NCBI GenBank assembly: GCA_026122225.1
Contig: JANEZZ010001905.1
Span: 1,240,001-1,304,000, forward strand
Reading direction: 5' to 3'
Source: Heloderma charlesbogerti
Lineage: Eukaryota > Chordata > Lepidosauria > Squamata > Helodermatidae
Length of the DNA stretch: 64,000 bases
The translations under genes were made by a program, and so were the position numbers. Under the pieces are notes generated by a model. That model saw only the letters and a program-made list of their open reading frames with translations. It made no database searches and was not told where the DNA came from. Shown piece after piece: positions 8,752 to 22,807 of this stretch. Numbering within the stretch: position 1 is the first letter of the stretch; the number at the start of each line of letters is the position of its first letter.

Positions 8752-11700
8752 GTAAGCCGCAGCCTCGGCAGATGGGCTTTGCTCCTGGGATGGCCTCAAA
8801 ACCGTGATGTGAAAAGAGCCAACCCAGGCGGACACACCTCTGCGCCACACCGAGGGAGCTCTCTTACAGGCTAACACTGATTTCGTGCTTTTGAGTATCC
8901 AAAGTATATTGTGTCGGTGTGCAACAACCCTGTGAGGTAGGTCGCTGCTGTGCCCATTTTGCAAAAGGTGGGGACGGAGGCTGGCAGACAGTGACTCACT
9001 CCAGGCTTCCTAGGGAGTCCCAGGTGGAGGCAGGACAAGGACTCAGGTCTCCTACACTCAAGTCCAACTCTCTCTGCTGGATGCCACTGCAGAAGACTCC
9101 GGATAGTTAGAAAACAATCACCGAGACATGTAGGGAGGTGCTGTTCAGATTCAGAATGCAAATTCCTCTTGCAGTTCTCGTTGCACTTCAAGATCCTACT
9201 AGATCTTTATCTGTTTCTCACAAGGGTGGGGCCACTGGGAGCAAGCTTCTAAGTTGCACAGAACTCTTTCCTCTCCAATGAAGAGTTCTGTCCAATTCCA
9301 AAGGATACTACCTTATCATGGCAGTTGGCCCAGTACAAAGGTACAACTGTACATATTGGATCCTTTTGACTGGCACCTGACATGTCCCTTCCATGCCTAG
9401 AAAATGCATGCTAAGTCTCAAGAATGCAGTTTTTAAAAGCAGAGGAGCTCTGCAGAAATAAAGCTGGCAACCCCCCCCCCCCCGCCCTCATATAATTTGA
9501 TGCTCTGTGGGCAAGGTTTTCAATTTGCACAACTGAAAAAAGGCTATGTATCTAAGTTACTTGACGGTTTGACAGATGGCATGCTATGCTGTTTAGAACT
9601 TGACAAGGTTTGAAAGTTGACATGCAATGGCATTTTAGTATCCAAGATGACTGATAGATGACATACAGTGGCATTTAGTATCTGACAGTATGCAACAGTT
9701 GACAGCTCATGAGATTTCACCTGCAACACTTCCCAGAATCAGAACTTATCAAGAAGAAATACTAATAAGTTTAGAACATTCAAACTTTGAAAGACAAGTA
9801 CACACTCAACATTTCAATTTGAATTTCAAATTTTATATTGTATTTATTTACTCATTTGGTTTTTATTTATTGAATTCATTTCCCGCCTTTCCACAAGATC
9901 ATGACCAAGGCAAATGTGAATTGCCAAACTGATACGTTGGTGAGTTTCAAAGATGTGCGAATGTCTTTGTTTCAGCTCTAAAGAGTCAGATATGTATTTC
10001 CACTGAGAGCTATTTCTCCTCCCCTGGGTTTTTGTATGGATGTCTTGCATAACTATCAGAGACTGAAAAAGAAACAAGTTGCAAAAGTGATTCTTCCTTG
10101 CACTTTCTGCTCATCTAAGGAGGGTTGCACCCCAAATGCCAGCATCAGGAATACGAGCCCCGTTTTTAAGGTGTTTGTGAGCCCCGTTTTTAAGGTGTTT
10201 AAGGTGTTTGTGAATCCCCCTGAAGTTAGCCAAAAGGGTGAGGGGTTCAATGCTGAGATTGTGGAGCTGCTACTGAGTGGAGTGACAAGACAAATCATCC
10301 AGATTATGGAACAGAGGGTGCCATTAGCTCAGGCAGTGAAATAGATGCACAGTAGGCAGCTAGAAGAAGCAGGGCTGGCATCAGAGGCTGGCATAGGTGG
10401 GCACCCGCCGAGGCCCATGCTCCCACGGGGGCTCCTTTGTCAAGCTCCAGAGTCTCCTGGCCCTCTGCTCATCTGCCTCGCTTTTGATGCCTGTCCTCCA
10501 GCCCTCCCTGGGCATGCAAATGGTGACGAGAGTAAGGGGATGGAGCAGCATCCTCCACTGGTGTTCCCCCTCCCTTTGGTTGGTTGTGTGGACAGGGGCC
10601 AGAGGCAAGCCACTAGCCTGTCGTGGCAGTGGTCAGGGCCCCTGCCGGCATCCTGCCTTGAGAAGAGACTGAGGGGAGATATGATAGTGCTCTTCAAGTA
10701 CTTGAAAGGTTGTCACAGGTTGTCACAGAGAGGAAGGCCAAGATCTCTTCTCGATCATCCCGGAGTGCAGGACATGGAATAATGGGCTCAAGTAACAGGA
10801 AGCCAGATTCCGGCTGAACAACAGGAGAAACTTCCTGACTGTTAGAGCAGTACAAGGGAACCCATTCCCTAGGGAGGTGGTGGGCTCTCCCACAGTGGAG
10901 GCATTCAAGACGAGGCTGGACAGCCATCTGTCGGGGATGCTCTGACTTGGATTCCTGCATTGAGCAGGGGGTTGGACTCAATGGTCTTGTAGGCCCCTTC
11001 CAACCCTACTCTTCTATGATTCTGTGCCTGAGGGCCCCCTCAAAAACTGCAGATGGGACTGAGAATAAGTCTAAGAGTGGATTTCCAAGAGCAGTTCAGT
11101 GCAACCTGCTCTTTCTGAAGGAAGGAGGCAGACCACTTAGCAAGGCAGTCCACGCAATTAGCAGAGGTTGGAGTTTGGGACTCGGGCACTCGACAGGGAT
11201 TTCCTGATGATATTTTCATGCTGTTCCTAGAAGAACAGGTCAGCTGGCTTTCTTGTTTACACCAAGGATTGGACAGGAGGAATTTACAAGCCCCATCTGA
11301 TGGCTACTAGAGCTGAAATTAATTTGGACACACAAATGTACAGAGGGCCTGTTCGCTCTTGTTGACACTCTTGCCACTTGCATGTGTTCGAGTTCATATT
11401 TGCTCCCATCTGCACACAGGAAATAGCATCTGTGGACGGGAACTAGTTATGCACGATCACCAAAAATGTGCAGCTCAGATCACAGGCATCATTGCAATTG
11501 TGCGCAACTGCATATGTGTGTACTTTTTCTAGCTAGCGAATCAGCAAACACGAATGTGTTCAGATTCTCCAAATTCCACCTTGAAGCTTGTTCTGACTTG
11601 TGTCCATATCAGATTGCAAGCTTTTTTTTTCTTTTTTTAGCATGAAAATGTGTGTATAGGATCATAGAATAGTAGGGTTGGAAGGGGCCTACAAGGCCAT

Positions 11701-14700
11701 TGAGTCCAACCCCCTCCTCAGTGCAGGATATTTTCAGTGCATATTTTCTTGTGCATTTTTCCAAATGTGCATATCCATTGTGCCCATTTTTGAAATGTGC
11801 ACATTAAAGCATGTTTATGAGTATTTTCCAAATGTACTCTTTTTTGAGACACCTTTTTTGTTCTGCACATTGTGGCAAAGTTCAGAAATGTATGGACTTT
11901 TACCACAGATTGCATTTGGGTGTGGGAGATGCAAACTTGGTAAACGCCAGTAAAAAACAAACTGAATTTCTCGAAAATCCCTATTTCTAGCTCACCTCTC
12001 CTTTCTCCATGTGAACAGGGGTAATCACAAGCCTAAGTGGGTGTTTATCCACATGACATGGGACACCATACATATCGATTGGCCCTCCCATGCCCAGGCC
12101 AGGTTTGAAATGTGCAAGTATTGTTTCAATGTTCAAATTTCACATTTAGGCTTTCTTTCCATCCATTTTTTCTAGCTAGACTTCTGAAAGCATTGTGGAT
12201 TTCAGGCTGTGTGTTTCTTAGAGACATTGGTTTGTTAGGGGAGTGAGTCTTAACTGTGTCATATATTGCTTTTGCTCCCACTTAATGCTTAAAAAAAAAT
12301 GAAGAGGTCTGGGGGCTGAAGCTTGCCCAGATGCTACACCCGTGAACGTGGACAACTTTCCCTTTGATCTTAGATTCCCATCAGATCCAGGTTGATTGTG
12401 CTTGCCTGGTGGTGATCAAAAGACATTCTGCTCCTGCTCAGAGGCTCACTTTCATCTCTGTTGTTCTCTCTCAGCTTCCAGAATTGAGATTTGGTACTGA
12501 GAAAAACATTCTGGGGCTGGGCTCTAAGCTATGCTCTCAGTGGAGTCAAACTGCTCAGGTATTCCGAGGGCGTCAGACAGTATATCTGTTACAGCTCTCC
12601 CGCCTGTAGCTGGTGCCACAGTCTGTTTAGGAACCTTGTCTCGCTCAGCAAATCTCTACGGTTCCCTGCTGAGCTCTGCCTGAACCAGTCAACCGACTCA
12701 CTAGGTGGCAACTAAATGGTTGACAAATGTGTTGTGGCATAAGCTTTTGCCAGGAAGAACTCGCTGGTCGAATGCATCGTCTGACATGGCTTCCAGCCCA
12801 CAAAAACCTCTGGCATCAGCACCAGTCTTTCAGGGGCCAGAGATGGGCGCTTTGTGCCTGCTGTTTCCCTTCTGGAATTTGGCTCAAACAGCCTGCTGGG
12901 CTTGGCTTTCTGGGCCACGAGATCCCTTTGCATGCTGTCCTGGTGGTGGGGTGTTTTCCAGCACAGGCACCATTTAGCATAGGCAGGAATTCTCTGCAGG
13001 AAGCCATGACCATGCGCCCACAAAGCCTACCCTAAACTCCTGAAGCGAGAGGCACTGTGGCTCTTTAATCCTGCTCTTCAATCTGAGGTGGCCAAGGTCA
13101 CAGCGGTGCTACTCAGCAGTGAGGATGTGTACTCTGTACATGGTCGGGGGCAGGCTTTTCTTTGATTATTACTTCACATGGCCCTGGAGACAGATTCTGG
13201 GCTTGAGCGATACCTCAGATTAAATACCCCAGTATCTTGTGCCTATGAAGCCCTGGCTAGGGCTGAATCTACACGTAGCAGTTATGCCATTATCATAACT
13301 ATTGGTATACATGGCACCAATGGGCACCAATGGGCACCAGTGATAACAGTATAACTGCTACGTGTAGATTCAACCTAGGTAGCAACCAACACCGTAACAG
13401 CCTTTCTGTTCTTCTGATGAGACGTTTGTGGTTATTAAAATCCACTTCCTGACACCAGCGTTACGTTCTGGCTTCCAAAGGGACCATCAGGCGGTTTCTC
13501 CCTGGGTCTCTCAGAGAAAGGATCATTTGTAGCATTACTAGTATGTTGCAGGATTTACTTGCCTCTGCAAGCTGAAGTCTCTGTGCTTGGGTGTTGCCAC
13601 CAAACATCCCAGCGCGTCAAGATTCGTTCTCAGGAAGAACCTGTCCCCACGCTGGGGCCGCGCCCTGGTGATGCAAACACACCCTGACTGGTCCTGTTTA
13701 TGAGTGATAGTCTGAATCTTGTCCCTGGTAAGACTATTCCCAATTGTGTCTCCATATTTACCTTTTAGGGAGATGAGGGCCTGGGTGGTGTAGTGGTTGG
13801 AGTGTTGGACTGGGACTTGGGAGACCCGGGTTCTACTCATAAGAACAAAAGAACATAAGAAGACACGTCCTGGATCAGACCAAGGGTCCATCCAGTCCAG
13901 CAGTCTAGTCACACAGTGGCCAACCAGCTGTCGACAGAAAACCCACAGGCAGGACATGAGCGCAACAGCACCCTCCCACCCATGTTCCCCAGCAACTGGT
14001 TCCCCATGTTCCCCAGCAACAGCACCCTCCCACCCATGTTCCCCAGCAACTGGTTCCCCATGTTCCCCAGCAACAGCACCCTCCCACCCATGTTCCCCAG
14101 CAACTCCCACCCATGTTCCCCAGCACCTTCCCACCCATGTTCTCACCCATGTTCCCCAGCAACCATGTTCCCACCCATGTTCCCCAGCAACTCCCCAGCA
14201 ACTATGCAAATGCATAGGCATACTGCCTCTGGTACTGGAGGTAGCATGGAGCCATCAGGACTAGTAGCCATCAGTAGCCTTCTCCTCCAAGAATCTGTCC
14301 AATCATAGATAGAATCATAGAATCATAGAATAGTAGGGTTGGAAGGGGCCTACAAGGCCATCGAGTCCAACCCCCTGCTCAAATGCAGGAATCCAAGTCA
14401 GAGCATCCCTGACAGATGGCTGTCCAGCCTCGTCTTGAAGGCCTCCAGTGTGGGAGAGCCCACCACCTCCCCAGGTAATTGGTTCCATTGTCATATTGCT
14501 CTGACAATCAGGCAGCTTCTCCTGATGTACAGCCGGAATCTGGCTTCCTGGAACTTGAGCCCATGATTCCGTGTCCTGCACTTTGGGATGATCAAGAAGA
14601 GATCTTGGCCTTCTTCTCTGTGACAACCTTTCAAGTACTTGAAGAGTGCTATCCTGTCTCCCCTCAGTCTTCTCTTCTCAAGGCTGAACATGCCCAGTTC

Positions 14701-17700
14701 TTTCATCTCTCTTCATAGGGCTTTGTTTCCAGTCCCCTGATCACCTTTGTTGCCCTCCTCTGAACCCTCTCCAGTTTGTCTGCATCCTTCTTAAAGTGTG
14801 GTGCCCAGAACTGGACACAGTACTCCAGATGAGGCCTAACCAGTGCTGAGTAGAGGGGAACTAGTACTTCCCGGGATTTGAAAGCGATGCTTCTATGAAT
14901 GCAGCCCAAAAGAGCATTGGCCTTTTTTGCAGCCACATCACATTGTTGGCTCATATTCAGCTTGTGATCAACAACAATTCCAAGATCCTTCTCGCTTGTA
15001 GTGTGGTTGAGCCACGTAATCCCCATCTTGTAACTGTGCATTTGGTTTCTTTTTCCTAGGTGCAGAACTTGGCATTTGTCCCTATTAAATGTCATTCTGT
15101 TGTTTTCTGCCCAGCGCTCCAATCTATCCAGATCACTTTGAATTTTGTTTCTGTCTTCCAAAGTTTTAGCTATCCCGCCCAATTTGGTGTCATCTGCAAA
15201 TTTGATCAGCATTCCCTGCACCTCCTCCTCCAACTCATTAATAAAAATGTTGAAGAGCACTGGGCCCAGGACTGAGCCCTGCGGTACCCCACTCGTTACC
15301 TCTCCCCAGTTTGAGAGGGTCCCATTGATAAGCACTCTTTGAGTCCGATTCTGTAGCCAACTGTGGATCCACCGGATCGTTGTTTCATCTAGCCCACTTT
15401 GAGCTCGTTTGCTCATCAGGAGATCATGGAGCACTTTGTCGAAAGCTTTGCTGAAGTCGAGGTATATGATGTCTACAGCATTCCCACGGTCTACAAGGGA
15501 GGTTACTTGATCAAAAAATGAGATCAGATTTGTCTGGCAGGACTTGTTTTTGACAAATCCATGTTGGCTTCGGGTAATCACGGCATTGTTGTCAAGGTGC
15601 TTCCAGATGGATTGCTTTATGATCTGCTCCAGAATTTCCCCAGGGATTGATGTCAGACTGACTGGTCTGTAGTTCCCAGGTTCCTCCTTTTTACCCTTTT
15701 TGAAGATAGGGACAACGTTAGCCCTCCTCCAGTCATCTGGCACTTCCCCCGTTCTCCATGATTTCTCAAAGGGAACAGAGAGTGGTTCTGAGAGTTCTTC
15801 TGCCAGTTCCTTTATGACTCTAGGATGCAGTTCATCCGGCCCTGGAGATTTGAACTCATTCAAAGTAATGAGGTGTTCCTTGACCATATGCCTGTCGATC
15901 TCAAGCTGCAATCCTGCCCCTTCAGCCTGTACTTGGCCTTTGCCAGGGGGGTCATAGACCCTCTTTTGGGAGAAGACTGAGCCAAAGTAGGAATTGAGCA
16001 CCTCTGCCTTTTCTTTGTCATCTGTTATCATTTTGCCATCCTTATTTAATAGCTGAACCACCATTTCTTTCCTCTGTCTTTTACTATGCACGTAGCTGAA
16101 GAAAGCCTTTTTGTTGTTTTTAACATCCCTTGCTAACCTCAGCTCATTCTCAGCTTTAGCCTTCCTGATGCCATCCCTGCAATTCTGTGCTATCTGCCTG
16201 TACTCTTCCTTTGTTACTTGGCCTTCTTTCCACTTCCTAGATGTGTCCTTTTTTGTTTTCAGATCATCCCTAAGCTTTTTGTGAAGCCACATTGGCTTCT
16301 TCTGTTGTCTTCCACCTTTTCTTCTTGTTGGAATTGCTTGTGATTGTGCCTTGAGAATTTCCTTTTTTAAAAGCTCCCACCCATCTTGGACTCCTTTTCT
16401 CGCTAGCATTGCTTGCCATGGGACCTTACTGATCATTGTTCTGAGTTTATGAAAATCAGCTTTCCTCAAATCCAGGGTACGCGTTTGACTACACTCGGCT
16501 TTTGCTTCCCTTAGAACCAAGAACTCAAGTACAACATGGTCGCTTTCCCCAGAGTTCCTGTAACTGCTACTTGATCCACTAAGTCATCTCTGTTGGTTAG
16601 GATCAAGTCAAGGATAGCCGATCCTCTAGTTCCTTCCTCTACTTTCTGTAGGAAAGTCAGGAATTTCCTGGAGGGGCCATGTTTTGCAGAATTTGTCTCC
16701 CAACAAATATTGGGGAAATTGAAGTCCCCCATTACTACTACATCATGCTTCCTTAAAACATTGGCTATTTGCTTTTCAAAAGTTTCATCCTTGTCTTCTC
16801 CTTGATTGGGTGGCCGGTAGTTGCTCCATTTATTTCAACCCAGATGCTCTCGATGGGGCTACCAAGCTCCTCCTCCTGTATTTCTGTGCAGAGATATGTA
16901 TTTTTCACATACAGTGCAACCCCACCTCCCTTTCTGTTCCTCCTGTTCTTTTGGAAGAAGTTATATCCTTCAATTGCTGTATTCCAGTCATGAGAGTCAT
17001 CCCACCAAGTCTCAGTTATACCTATCAGGTCATAATTTCCCTCTTGTATTAAGAGTTCAAGTTCGTTCTGTTTGTTTCCCATACTCTGGGCATTAGTATA
17101 TAGACATCGAAGACCATGTGCTTCATAGTCTGGCTTTCTTCCTACATGTGTCTGAAGACTATTATTGGGCGCTATCTGAGCTGTTCTCTCCATTGCAGTG
17201 CATGCGCCTATGTCCATTGTTACCCCCAACATTACATCTCCCTTCCCCGTAGGATTCAGTTTAAAGCCCTCCTGATGAAGTTCTTCATGCTGTGGCCAAA
17301 CACATTCTTCCCATCCTTTGTGAGGTGCAACCCATCCCTAGCCAACAGCCCATCTTCCAGGAAGTATAGCCCGTGGTCCCAGAATCCAAATCTCTCTCGT
17401 CGGCACCACCTTCGTAGCCAGTCATTCACCCGGAGTATTTTTCGTTCCCTTTCTATCCCTCTTCTAACTACTGGAAGGATGGATGAGAAAACTATCTGGG
17501 CCCCAAAGTTCTTGAGTTTCCTTCCCAAAGCTTCAAAGTCTGACGTGATCTCTTCGTAGCTCCGCTTGGCGGTATCATTTGTTCCCACATGGATGAGAAG
17601 AAAGGGATACCTGTCAGTGGGCTTTATGAGTGCAGGCAACCTTTCAGTCACGTCTCTAATCTGTCCTCCCGGGAGACAGCATACCTGGCAAAATCCAAAA

Positions 17701-18224
17701 GCCATCCAAATTGGTGGCCATCACTACACCTTGTGGAAGAGAATGCCACAGTTTAACTATGCGCTGTGTGAAGGAGTCCTTCCTTTTATCTGTCCTGAAT
17801 CTCCCACCACTCAGCTTCATCGGATGACCCTTTTAGGTTCTAATATTATGAGAGAGGGAGAAAAATGTCTCCTTATCCACTTTCTCCACACCATGCACAA
17901 TTTTGTACACCCCCATCACGTCTCATCTTACTCCCCTTTTTTAAAAAAGTTAAACAATCCCAGCTGTTGTAACCTTCCCTCATAGGGGAGTTGCTCCAGC
18001 CCCTTGATCATTTTACTTGCCCTCCTCTGCCCTTTACCCAGCTCTACAATATCGTTTTTGTCCCTGCTCAGACATGAAGTTCACTGGGTGACTTTGGGCC
18101 AGTCGCTGGCTCTCAGCCTAGCCTACCTTACAGGGTTGTTGTGAGGATAAAATGGAGAAGAGGAAGATCTTGTGAGTTACCTTGGGCTCCTTGCAAGAGG
18201 GAGAAAGGTGGGATATAAATGTAC

Positions 18225-18263
<39 letters not shown>

Positions 18264-18288
18264 GATAGATAGATAGATAGATGATAGA

Positions 18289-18331
<43 letters not shown>

Positions 18332-21300
18332 GAGGCCTTTAAAACGTCTTGTTAGCATAGACACAGTTGCCCTAATGGTCTTCATGTTTCAGAACCTGAT
18401 CCTTTATGTCTAGAAATTGTATCTCTGAATAATAATACTTAACATCTGCAGTGCTCTCAAGTGTTTGAAGCAGAGGTGTTGAACCTCAGCCGCCTGGACC
18501 AAATCTGGCCCCTCTGGGGTCACAAAAATTGGCCCTCTGGCATTCCCCAGAGGGCCCCACTTGCCTACTGTGTTGTGGTTTCCCAGCTTTTGCCCAGCTC
18601 CCCCCCCCCTGCACTCTAAAAGGTCGCAACGCCTCTCCTAAGGCTAAGTTACCGGGCAGTAAGAGCTTGAAGCTACAATATGCTGGGTGGTTTTTTTGTG
18701 CTTTGGCCACACCCCTTTTGCCTTCAGCCCCACCCACTGCTGGAATGTGGCCCAAGAGCTCCAGAATGCAAGTCAGCCCTTGGGCTGAAACAGGTCTGAC
18801 ACCCCTGGTTCAAAGCACTCCGCACGTGTTATCTAGCTGTAACCCTCACAACACCCCTGTAGATCCGAACTATTGTCCCCATATTGTAGACGTGCGTGCG
18901 AGTGTGGGGCCTGCAGAAGGCCGCTGAATGTGTTCGTGGCAGAGGTAAGATTTAAACTAGGGACTTCCGGATGTGAAGCTCAGTCTCCTTAGCCACTCTG
19001 CTGCATCTTGACTCCAGACAGAGTTGTGAAGGATAAACTCTCCTCAGCTAGATTTGGGATGTTAGGGGAAACAACTGTCTGTTTCCCTAGAGTTCTGTCT
19101 TGGCATGTTGTGTCGGTATGTGTGCTAAGGCTGGGCTGAACTTTCAAACCATTGAAAGTTCAAACCCAAAGGGGGGGGTGTAAGGGGGCAAAAGAGGCAA
19201 CAAAAAGACCTTCCCCCTTTTTACATTTCAGTGGCAAGGCACACAGTTGGGGGTGGTGGGTGGCAGAGGCCAATGACCCCAGAACTCCTTAGGCCGCCTT
19301 GAGTCCTAGTATTGGGAAAAAGGTGGGATATAAATAAATATAATAATAATAATAATAATAACTCCTGTAGTTATGACTGACTTGTGGCTGCCATTTTGAT
19401 TTTCCTAGAATGCTCCATTCTGAGGGGTATTCTGGGGGAAAGGAATGGTTACCATCAGCCAACTGGAGCTGCAGGAGCTCTGATACATTCCTTCCATGAA
19501 AATCTTATGATCCCACCGCTGACCATTTCTAAAATGTCCCTGTATTTTAGTCTGCAAATGGGGTTGGAAAATGGTGTATCATGTGTGTTTGTGTGGAGGG
19601 GGCATTTTGGCTCAACTGTATTATTGATGGCGCTGCATGCATGTGTCTGTAGTTCCCAGAACCAGCCGTGGCTGAGAGCCACTTGGAAATTCAACCCCTT
19701 TTCTCCCTGCCAAAATAGCCACCCCTGGAAACAAAAGAGAGGGTTTAGATCTGGATTGTGGACAGTAACTACATACAAATTCTTCAGAACAGGATAGAGA
19801 GAATTGATCCACATAGAGGAAGACACTCATCAACACAAAACGCTGCTTGGCTGTGTGGTCTAACTGTTGTTCACAGCAACCAACAAGAGCATTGATGAGA
19901 TTCAAGAGTAAGGGGTTGCCAGGAAGGAAGCCTGCAAAGCAGCCCAGCATGTGCTGTAGCACATTAACCAACATTTACCGGGGGGGGGGGATTTGCACAA
20001 ATTTGCAGTTATGCAAGTGTGCATTTGTGCTAACGTGCACTTGCGCAACTGGAATTCTCATGCATCCCAAAAAATATCTGATTCCGTCAATGAGTGGATT
20101 ATGGAATGGAAGACGCCTAACGATCCACAACCCCCTGACAGAATCTGAACATCCATAGTTCAAACACATCTGGAAGGCTGGCACCAGGCTTTTACAAGAA
20201 CACAGAATGTCCCTGTTCCCATCTGTGACATGTTGGAGGGTGTCATGATGGATGTTTCCTATCCGGATGACACTGTCACAATTGACTCTCTGCAGTAGCA
20301 TCATTCGAGGGCATTCTGGGGAATTAAAAAAAATGGTGAACTGCAGCAGAAAGCTGCCTAGGGCGCACCAGTGAGTTTTGGTTCCACCCCTGCCCTCAAA
20401 ATTGGCCCTACCCTCCTGAAAAATGCAAAAGTGGGGAGCTGGTTTTGGTCCTCTACCACCACTGCAGTGCCAGCCATGCCCCGATTCTGTACTTGCAGTC
20501 CTACATTCAAATCAATGCATCCCCCCCACCCCAGTCCTTCATCAGCAACAGAATCTGCATGGCTATCTTTAAGTGTCTTCAAAAATGGTTCAAGAAAGGG
20601 GTAACTAGTCCACAGATTACATGATCTTGGGAATGTGACACAGGATTCCACCAAAGCAGCCTTGCCCCCATATCAGTTGCCGTTGGGTACCATCTCTGAT
20701 TACTCAGGACATGCCAGGACTTCTCGTGGCTGGCTGCATCTTCATCCCAGTGGCATGTGCTCAGTTAGATCACATCCCGTCTCAGCCCAGAAGGCAAAGA
20801 CAAATACTGGATTCCAGGGGAGACACTGGGGTAGTGGTGCTGGTGTGGAATGAAGCTCTGAGATTATTCCGTTTGAGTTCTATAGCATCCTAATTAAGAA
20901 TCTTCGGGGAATAGGGGAACTTTGGCTTCTGCACGCTGGAACTGCAAAATTAGAGCGTCCGTAGTGTTAATAGTATTAATGCTCATGATACTCCGCTACT
21001 TGTAATTTACAGCCATTTTAATTTGCAGGTACTGTGGAATCGCTATAGTATTCTCTCTGTGAGGTAGGCCCCTCTGCAATTCCCATCTTACAAATGGAGA
21101 ATTGCCTTAGCCATGCGGTGGCCACAATTCAGCACATTTAAGCATGCTTAAGCCCCATTGAGTGGACAGAACTGTGCACTGGATCATGGCCAAGGAAGTG
21201 GGGAGGAACATGATGGACGTAGGACCGGAAAACTAGGTGTCTTTGATGCGGGGAACAGAAGTGATACCTAGGACATTATTGAGTCCTGTAGGCTCATGTA

Positions 21301-22765
21301 CAGTAGCAATCCAAGCTAACCGGGAAGGGAGAACAGCCAAGCATGCTAAAGACATCAGACCACATCAAGCTAAGCTCCTTGATATTCTCATGCTCACTCT
21401 GTCTCCCCCTCCGCCCCTGCCCACACACACGATGAGCACTGACACTTGCTGTTGCCAAGAGTTATGGATCAAGCCAAACTGGGCTGTCTGAAGGGGCGCT
21501 AGGAGAAATGGACTCCACAGAATTGCTCTGACTAGGATACTGCTACCTGATTACCATGGAACTGAGAATAAAGGAATAAACAGTCAGTGAGCAAACTGGA
21601 TTGTCAAATAGATCTGTCGCAGTTATAGAGGCTGACAGACAACCCCATTCCCTATTCTCCTCACCACTCTGAGACTTCACAGTGCTTGTGGGGGGAGAAA
21701 TGGTCAACTGAAGGCCACTTTTGATGACCAAAGGGGTGCGCTGCGATCATGGGTGGAGCTTGGGCGACTCCGCGAGGGAGTTCAGCAAAGCAGTCGTGTG
21801 GCTACTTCAGAGCGCAACCAAACTCACAAGCCCACCCACAATATTATTTCCCGCTACATTTGCAAAGCTGCTGAAAGTGGGTGGGAGGGTGTTGTGGTGA
21901 GTGGGGGTCTACGCACATGTTGTTCTGGGATATCCCACCCCACCCCTGCAGCATGCGGTTTGGTTCTCTTGCATGATTCATTGTGCCACTGCTCTGCAAG
22001 CCTCTCTTGCCCAGTCCTTGCTCTGTCTGGTGCTTCATCTTGGTGGCCCAGACTGTGTGAGCTGATTCGGAAGACGCCAGTGGGAGGACGGCTGGTCCTG
22101 GCCTGATCCAGACAAGGAGCCCAGATGGCAAAGCAGCAAGGCAGAACAGTAGCTGCAGCAACATGAAAAGCTCCAAGGGAGCAACCTGCGCCAACTAAGA
22201 GTGGAATGAGGACCTGTATACTCCCAGAGCCCTGCCCAGGCTCCACGCCATCCTTGAGTTGTGGAAGGCCTTAAAGGGGCAAGGCTTTGGCATGGAGCCC
22301 AGCCCTCCTCCTCCTCTTTGATAATTTTGTCCAGGTATGCTGCCTGTGTTGGTGAGTCAACATGGGGATGCAGGGACCTGGCATGGAGGGGATCAGTTCC
22401 TTGTGGGGTGCAGGCTCTGAGGGCACTGATCCTTGAGGTCCCTGGCTCAGGTGACCCTGATCCAATGGGCCTGGGTTGTAGCTCAGACCAGGGGTGTTTC
22501 TCCATGACAATGGAAGAAGAAGTGAATGGAGGATTACCCATATTTTTTCAAGGGATCGGCTTTGTTGCGCTTGTGTCCATGCAGGGCTCCATGAGGGAGT
22601 GCTCCGCACCAGTATAAATCACTTCACAGAACATACTTCTGGGTGGAGTGGGTGGGTTGGAGTGAATGACATCTGACTGGCAGCGGCTGCTCAATCCCCC
22701 CATCCAGGCTCCCCCCTTTCTCTTTCGATAAAATCCTGAGGTTTCCTCCTGTGTCTTGACAAATC

Positions 22766-22807
<42 letters not shown>

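Larger units (their letters stand above)
14304..17697 (-). mobile_element. CR1-B LINE, nearly complete, inserted in CR1-A
   Basis: About 3.4 kb on the minus strand. In order it has the end of an ORF1 with an esterase-like domain (17697-17256), an endonuclease (17232-16511), a reverse transcriptase (16520-14703) and a 3' end with the CR1 terminal repeat (attctatgattc, near 14304-14340). It is truncated within ORF1. ORF2 is interrupted by at least two frameshifts, near 16765-16732 and near 14703. CR1-A sequence continues directly on both sides, proving nesting. Confidence 0.9.

Noticed and set aside
13967..14205. CRISPR-like repeat array
   Set aside because: Tandem units without unique spacers, in a vertebrate genome and inside CR1.
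13538..14221. 227-codon minus-strand frame with GNMGG/WEGAV repeats
   Set aside because: It runs through the CR1-derived minisatellite. The periodicity comes from the 54-bp unit.
22035..22617. Overlapping frames on both strands in intron 1
   Set aside because: Shadows in GC-rich intron sequence without motifs. No splice-site-bounded exon resembles a known protein.
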